Of a stretch of DNA of 64,000 bases, positions 58,081 to 64,000 are shown piece after piece (position 1 is the first letter of the stretch; each line of letters starts with the position of its first letter). The translations under genes and the position numbers were made by a program. The notes below the pieces were generated by a model. That model saw only the letters and a list, made by a program, of their open reading frames with translations. It searched no databases and had not been told where the DNA came from. This DNA is from Leptasterias polaris (taxonomy: Eukaryota; Echinodermata; Asteroidea; Forcipulatida; Asteriidae), in contig JAZGTN010000211.1 of NCBI GenBank assembly GCA_037783415.1, forward strand, positions 1 to 64,000, written 5' to 3'.

Positions 58081-60930
58081 TGTAGTGGGAAGTGTCATCT
58101 GATATGAAAGGAGATGATTATAAATACATCAATACAAGTTTTAATTTTTAATGAGGTTTTCCCAAAATTGTGCATGAGGGTATTGTGGATATTATCACTT
58201 ATATAATATTTGTTATTTACTTAACAAGTAAACTCAATCAAAGATCTCAGATAAGCTAGCTGCTTCAGGTCCACCCTCAATTACAAATAATTAACCAGAT
58301 GATAATTTTGATTTACAAGTTTCAACTGCAGCCCCAGAATACATGTATGAATAGACTGGAACAATTATTTTTGTATTCCTTTTTTTTGATGTAAAAAGTT
58401 GCATTCAGGATAAGGAATATTATGATTGGTTTTGTCCTACATTTGTTCAGCACTCTGATTTCACCCATAATCATTGGCGTGACAACTATCAGGCATAGGT
58501 CCCTATTGCAGTCACAAGAAAATAGGGTAGGGGGGAATGTATTTGTCTTCACTTTTTTTTTAAAGGGGCATGGAGTTTTGGTTTTGCAATATCAAAGCTA
58601 ATTACTTCATTCAAATCTCAATAAGTCTGATCAGTACTGTGTGATCAGTGCTTTACAGACCCCATTGGAATCTATACAGACACTTACACCAATGTTCCGC
58701 GTAGTACATATTAAAATATAAACATTGGATGTAATAAAGCAGAAATATAGTCATGAGGTAAAATCTGGACTGTTCTGTTTCACAAGTGATTATATTCTGC
58801 TATTCTGTTATAATAAAATGCATACTATAGTTATTTATAGACCTCACAACAGATCCTTGTCATTTGATTGTTCTCATAGAATTCATAATTTATTTCAACA
58901 GCAAATGACACAGAACAATTAATAATTTATTCCAACGACAATGTACATGCATTAAAACCGCAAATTAAAACTGAGGTAGTGCTGTTTAAGACAGTTTGGC
59001 TTTAACGCATTCTGTGTTTAAAGCCATACGCATGTTGGCGTGCAAGCGTATGCGACTGCTAATATTGCATAAGAAACCTGGTAGCGCACAGTTTATACAG
59101 AGAGAAGTCAATGTTAAATCTGTTATCACACGCAAAGCACAGCGGTGAATTCTCCAATACAGGACTCATCTATTAAGTTTTGGACTGCAGATCAGTTTAC
59201 ATTGCAAAATACAGTACGACACATGACTGTTGTTCCGCCAATCAAATGAAAAGATCTATGAGTGCGGTATATGAAAGTGCATACTAATTATTTGTACATG
59301 TAGTTGATTTCAAATAGTCTAAACCAACAGATAATGGATAAAGACCCTTTAGACTCGATAAAACAATTTCCAACATGTTCCACCCATAAATCATCCTTAA
59401 GCATTCTCGAAGACAAGAGTGATTTCAGCTAGCAGATTTGCACATAACTTACATTCTATAAAGATGGTCATAGTGGAAAAATTTCCTTGAAACTCTTTTG
59501 CTAACAGTGCCATACTGTTTCGATCTCGCAAGACCAAAACTCAATGCTACTTGGTCTAAAACAGTGAAGACAAATACATTTCCCCCCACTATTTTCTTGT
59601 GTCTCCAACATGGCGGTATGCCTAATCCAATGTTTATGACTGTCGAGCAAATGATTGAGGATGAAATAAGAGGGGGGTCATGGAAGTTTAAAAACAACCG
59701 TTTCCAATCAATATTTCCAGCATGATGCAACTTTGACATGAAATGGTTTGCGTTAACAGTGTGTTATTGTACACTGACTTTAAGTACAAAATATTTCTGA
59801 TTCAAACTCATCTGCAGTTGTTTGAGGAGGAGGGGGGGGGGTGGGTCATCATACCTATCTTAACAATCTCTGAGTGAGCTATAAGAAAAAGTATGAGAGA
59901 ACCTAGTCCTGACATGGAGTAGACTTGTCAGTTTCCCGATGATGACCAGAGCAGGCTAGACAAAGCAGGTTGAGGTGAGTTGGGGGGGGGGGGGGGGGGC
60001 GATACTAGTAGAGTGGACAACAGTCTGATTTTTGTATTGGGTCAAATTCAAAGGAGAAAGACACTACTTTAGTGCATGGAACAAACTAATGCAAGACTTA
60101 CCTGTTGTGAAGAGCAATGACTACACTCAGAGAGGCAGCAGCTCAATATCTCCTTCATGATGTAAAATCAGTGAAGGGCACCAGTCAAACAACTTGTAAA
60201 GCAGGACGTCTGCAAAATATGATACATTAAAAGTTATTAACAATTGATAACATAAGCATGACATGTATTGTAAACTGTCTGTTTCCACTAAGTTGTTCGA
60301 AAACCCCCTCAAACCCCACGACCCCTGACCCAAGGCCCTCTCGACCTCCAACTTATTTCCTAACAATCGAACCATGTCAACATCTGAGCCTTGTTTTACA
60401 GCCTGAGTTTGAATACAGTCCTGATTTAGAATGCAGTATGAGACCCAACTGTCATCCAGAACAGCATCCACTGTGATGGGACTGTTGAACATGGAGGAAT
60501 TGCCTCCTGACACAGTTCATGTAGCATGTTTTTTCATTATCATCGCATAAAACAAGACATTAACGAATCATTTCGATTGGGGAGGGGGTTGGGTTTATAT
60601 TTTTGGCCAGTCACGATGCAGCTGTCTTTCAAGACAGAGGGTGACGTCCGAATTGGCAGCTGCAGCTCATCAGCTCCATTATTCTCATTCAAGACCACTG
60701 GGATGGGGCAGACTGAGCAACAAGCGTTACAGGCTACTCATTAACAGCCAAATGTTGTAGCCACAGCAGCCGATTTGGACATACTAAACAAGAAAGACCA
60801 TAGTATAGTGATAGAGGAAGAATCGGCCCCTGGAGCTAACATAAACTTGGTGGTACAATTTTAGGTTCTTGCAGAATTCTGTATTTCAGGGGGAAGCTCC
60901 ATCAATTGTTATGTATGTGGGTATGTCCAT
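58081..60930. repeat. Large duplicated block, copy C
   Basis: Collinear with 39832-41300, then with 49553-51070. It contains the uninterrupted Academ target site CATCCTTAAGCATTCTCG near 59390. Poly-G tracts lie near 59829 and 59982-59998. Confidence 0.88.
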
Positions 60931-61480
60931 GAAGTTGGGGCAAAAAGTGTGACATGAAGGTAAAAATTTCAAAAGAGGTAAATTGTCATAGTAATACCTT
61001 ATTAATTTACTCAAACTATTGTACTTTTCGGGAAATAAACAATTGTTGCCAAAATGCATCGATAAAAACGATTGTTGTGGTGAAATAGCAGGTTATCCCT
61101 TAACAAAAATACCTATGCTACACGGACACCATTTTAAGGTTTCATATCATTTGTTCCTTATATAGGTTTATGTTACCATGGCTTTTGTATATTGATAATT
61201 AACCTTCCGAGGATGGTCTTATATTGGGGGAAAACATAAGCTGTCACAAGTATACAATAATTTCAAAAAATAACTATATTGATCTTTGAATTGTATGTTT
61301 TTATTTAGAAGAACACACCAATTAACTTTAAAATTGCTGATCATGAGCAACACAATGGAATATTGTAACACATTTTTAGAATCTTAACACATAGTAACCA
61401 TTAAACAATATTTAATACCATGAAACAAGTAATATGATCTTGAACGTCTGTTACATGTTATACAAAATTGTTTAAGGTTT
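60931..61480. other. AT-rich interval without genes
   Basis: No ORF. A single half-hairpin motif ACCTATGCTACACGGACACC at about 61111 matches the array that follows. Confidence 0.5.
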
Positions 61481-61482
61481 GA

Positions 61483-62115
61483 GTACCTATGCTACACAGA
61501 CACCGTGTCCGTGTAGCATAGGTACATGTAATATATGGAAAAGTGTTAGATTATTTCCTACACCCAATTGTAACCATGTTATTGATGGTTCATTTATTAC
61601 TGATAAAATCCACACATATTTAGTTAAAGATAACTCACTGGTAACCAGTTAAATAACTATGTAGTATAACTATTGAGTACCTATGCTACATGGACACCAT
61701 GTTCGTGTAGCATTAGGTACATGTCATAAATTATATGGAATACATGTAGTGTTAATTCATTTCCTACACTCAATTGTAACCATGTTATTGATGGTTCATT
61801 TATTACTGATAAAATCCACACATATTTAGTTAAAGATAACTCACTGGTAACCAGTTAAATAACTATTGAGTACCTATGCTACATGGACACCATGTTCGTG
61901 TAGCATTAGGTACATGTCATATATGGAATACATGTAGTGTTAATTCATTTCCTACACCCAATTGTAACCATGTTATTGATGGTTCATTTATTACTGATAA
62001 AATCCACACATATTTAGTTAAAGATAACTCAATGGTAACCAGTTAAATAACTGTGGTATAACTATTGAGTACCTATGCTACACGGACACCATGTTCGTGT
62101 AGCATTAGGTACATG
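61483..62115. repeat. Tandem ~195-bp units, each with a hairpin
   Basis: Four palindromes begin at 61483, 61677, 61870 and 62069. Each reads GTACCTATGCTACA..., a short loop containing GGACACCATG or similar, then ...TGTAGCAT(T)AGGTAC. The spacer between them (CAATTGTAACCATGTTATTG, GATAAAATCCACACAT) is highly conserved. The first palindrome is perfect; later ones have an extra T in the right half. Confidence 0.88.
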
Positions 62116-62739
62116 TCATATATGGAATAGTTTTAATTCATTTCCTACACCCAATTGTAACCATGTTATTTTTAATCTATTACTCAAGACTAAAGTACTG
62201 ATGATGTCATGGTTTGTTATTGTGTGCGCTGGTTTATAATCGGTTGTGCTATGATGATCACTGTACGCTATACGCTGAAAATTTTCAATGCAGTCTATGG
62301 TCGCTGAGGCATCAGCGTCAACTATGAAATGGGCCATGCGCAATTTTACCGTAACATGACCGACTACAAACCAACCAAGTCAGATCATGTCATTTTTAGT
62401 TCATTTACTATTTTAAAATTATATACATTTAGAACTGTTAAAGTAAACCCCTCCAATTAAGAAAAAGGTAAACGCATAACAATCTGACCAAAAGTTCAAC
62501 AACATTAATAACGTCAATAACACTGTTCACTCTGAACAAATCTACTGAGTCCTGAAGTGTTGGGTAATGTAGGAAGAAGACAATACCTATGCTACATGGA
62601 CATCATTGTTCTTGTTACGACAAACTACAGCAAAACTACTGCCCTGGGGTGTTGGTAAGTGCTTCATTACTTGTTTCATTACTTTCTGACTTGTTTATGT
62701 GTTATTTCTTATTATACATGTAACTGACATACAGAGCCC

Positions 62740-62830
62740 TGTCATTTGATTAGTGGAACTCACATCTTGTGACATTTACAATTACAATCAAATGACAAGT
62801 ATCTGTATGTCAGTTATACAAAACAAATAT
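62740..62830. repeat. Short inverted repeat
   Basis: TAACTGACATACAGA with GTCATTTGATT is followed about 50 bp later by AATCAAATGAC and TCTGTATGTCAGTTA, forming a hairpin. It may be a small MITE. Confidence 0.7.
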
Positions 62831-62846
62831 TGAGTAGCTTCAATTC

Positions 62847-62967
62847 GTGGTATGGGAGGAACATTATCGCTCGGTAAAATCTGGACTGAATCCATTTCAC
62901 TCGGCTCCACCTCGTGAAATGGATTCAGTCCAGATTTTACCTTAAGACAATATTCCTCCCATACCAC
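62847..62967. repeat. Perfect-stem hairpin
   Basis: 28-bp perfect arms (62873-62900 and 62914-62941) flank a 13-base loop. Outer arms GTGGTATGGGAGGAA / TTCCTCCCATACCAC pair as well. It is probably a miniature inverted-repeat element. Confidence 0.8.
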
Positions 62968-63189
62968 TCTGAACCATATTTGTATAATTAACTATTCTTC
63001 ACGAGTATGGGTAAAAATCACATCCAAAATTGAGGCAGAATTACTTACTGAATAACAATCTGAGGTGAGCAATCCATGACCAAAAGTTCATCAACATTAA
63101 TAACGACAAAACACTGATCACTCTGAACAAAACTAGTGGGCAATTTATCTAATGTTCGTTTTCTTGCAGGTACCTAGAAACAGCAGACG

Positions 63190-63431
63190 TTACATCTTTA
63201 AATACTCCAGGATCAAATCCAAGGTAGCGACTTGTAACTGGTGTTGGTGGAGATGCAATTGTTTAAAAATGCCCTTCTTTTGAATCCACGCATCATCTTT
63301 CTGTGATGGCCAAGCAAAGTGGTTTTCCCCCTTCCTCGTTAGAAAGTTGACCAAGCACATTTCATCAGAGACATTAGTCACTTCCCCTGCCCACCAAGCA
63401 TCATCAAATATGACCGCTACGTATTCACCAA
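63190..63431 (-). CDS. Probable 3'-terminal exon, unidentified protein
   Basis: On the minus strand, a polypyrimidine/TATTTCAG acceptor is followed by about 80 codons ending in TAA. The reading begins in a split codon, then GEYVAVIFDDAWWAGEV, later CLVNFLTRKGENHFAWPSQ and DDAWIQKKGIF. The pattern V-aVxxDxxWW-G-V...VxFl...G...F-WP...D..wi resembles a small SH3/Tudor-like barrel found at the C-terminus of uncharacterised invertebrate proteins, some of them transposon-related; this similarity is from memory. The codon pattern and acceptor support a real exon. No upstream exon is visible in the ~570 bp to the window edge, so the gene would extend beyond it. Confidence 0.55.
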
Positions 63432-64000
63432 CTGAAATAATAATCAGAAAGAAACATACACTTTAAAGATTAAATAGCCAGTTAGACCATTTGCAAAATA
63501 AAAAGTATCCGTGTGACAGGTTTCAACCAATTACATTGCCTAAACTAACCGAGGTATGTGTGAATATTGTTTCAACATGTACTACTTCCATAACGGAAGA
63601 AATTGCTTTTCTAAGTGTGTTTAAGTTAGATTGGGCATCTTTTAATTTAGTATGGAAAGTTGGTTTGGATAACTTCACATAATGATTTCCTGCAAAAGTC
63701 CAAAATGAATAGTTTTATTTAAATTGTTTGTGAGAAATGTGTTAATTTGAGTAATAAAAATAGTTCTGCTAACGATTACAAGCCAACTCAAGGTAGGTAG
63801 GTAGGGAATTTGTTTTTGTGTGTATTTTTGTATGCTAGTTAAATTGATGTTGGATCAAAAAATAACCTAACCACAGCAACAGTTAATGGAATGTTACTTC
63901 CTGCAGTAAAATTAAGGCCTTTGGAGCGACATGTAGTTAAAAGTATCCAAGGCCAAAAATAAATAAATAAATAGCTGTTTCTTATTAAGGTTACATTGAA
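63432..64000. other. No supported gene
   Basis: AT-rich. A 63-codon ORF on the plus strand (63491-63682) has no recognisable features. On the minus strand this would be intron of the gene ending at 63190. Confidence 0.45.

Noticed and set aside
9..64000. rRNA genes, bacterial operons, riboswitches or prophage
   Set aside because: No matching sequence or gene organisation was seen on either strand.

Overview
This window is repeat-dense, AT-rich animal DNA. No intact host gene is visible; the only strong coding sequences belong to transposable elements. Splice-like signals, non-LTR and tRNA-SINE remnants, piggyBac, hairpin MITEs and large satellites mark it as metazoan. A foldback element resembling the TU elements of sea urchins, plus the general look of the dispersed repeats, suggests a marine deuterostome, probably an echinoderm. 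That placement is an inference.

Layout. 1-2939: gene-free, with two long poly-C tracts. 2940-3841: truncated hairpin MITE that abuts a satellite. 3842-13806: ~10 kb satellite of ~90-100 bp monomers in a higher-order arrangement, carrying three copies of a retroelement-like ORF fragment. 13807-16491, resuming at 21468-21945: a second tandem repeat full of TGACGTCA palindromes. It is interrupted by a complete piggyBac element (16492-21467) with TTAA duplications, matching ends and a transposase that keeps all its Asp residues but has one frameshift. 22338-31604: a ~9.3 kb imperfect palindrome with a minisatellite at its axis; each arm carries its own later insertions. 31440-36060: diverged direct repeats containing a 5'-truncated LINE and a tRNA-derived SINE, which is itself split by a TTAA MITE. 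36064-37942: a foldback element with inverted 16-bp tandem repeats and an 8-bp target duplication. 38216-38947: a near-perfect 0.73 kb hairpin MITE.

39832-60930 is a set of large duplicated blocks with recurrent poly-G tracts. One block is split by a 6.3 kb Academ-like DNA transposon (43278-49552) with ~470 bp inverted repeats and a TTA duplication, encoding a large protein with a PIN/FEN-like nuclease region and a C-terminal CXC cysteine cluster. Two uninterrupted block copies in the window show the empty site. 56780-58080 is a second array of the same satellite family as 3842-13806, on the opposite strand. 60931-62970 holds tandem and single hairpins. 63190-63431 on the minus strand looks like the last exon of an unidentified gene.

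Insertions nest in a readable order: repeat block, then Academ-like element; CRE repeat, then piggyBac, then TA-flanked MITE; palindrome arm, then TTAA MITE; SINE, then TTAA MITE. Because several empty sites are present, element ends can be defined to the base without a database.
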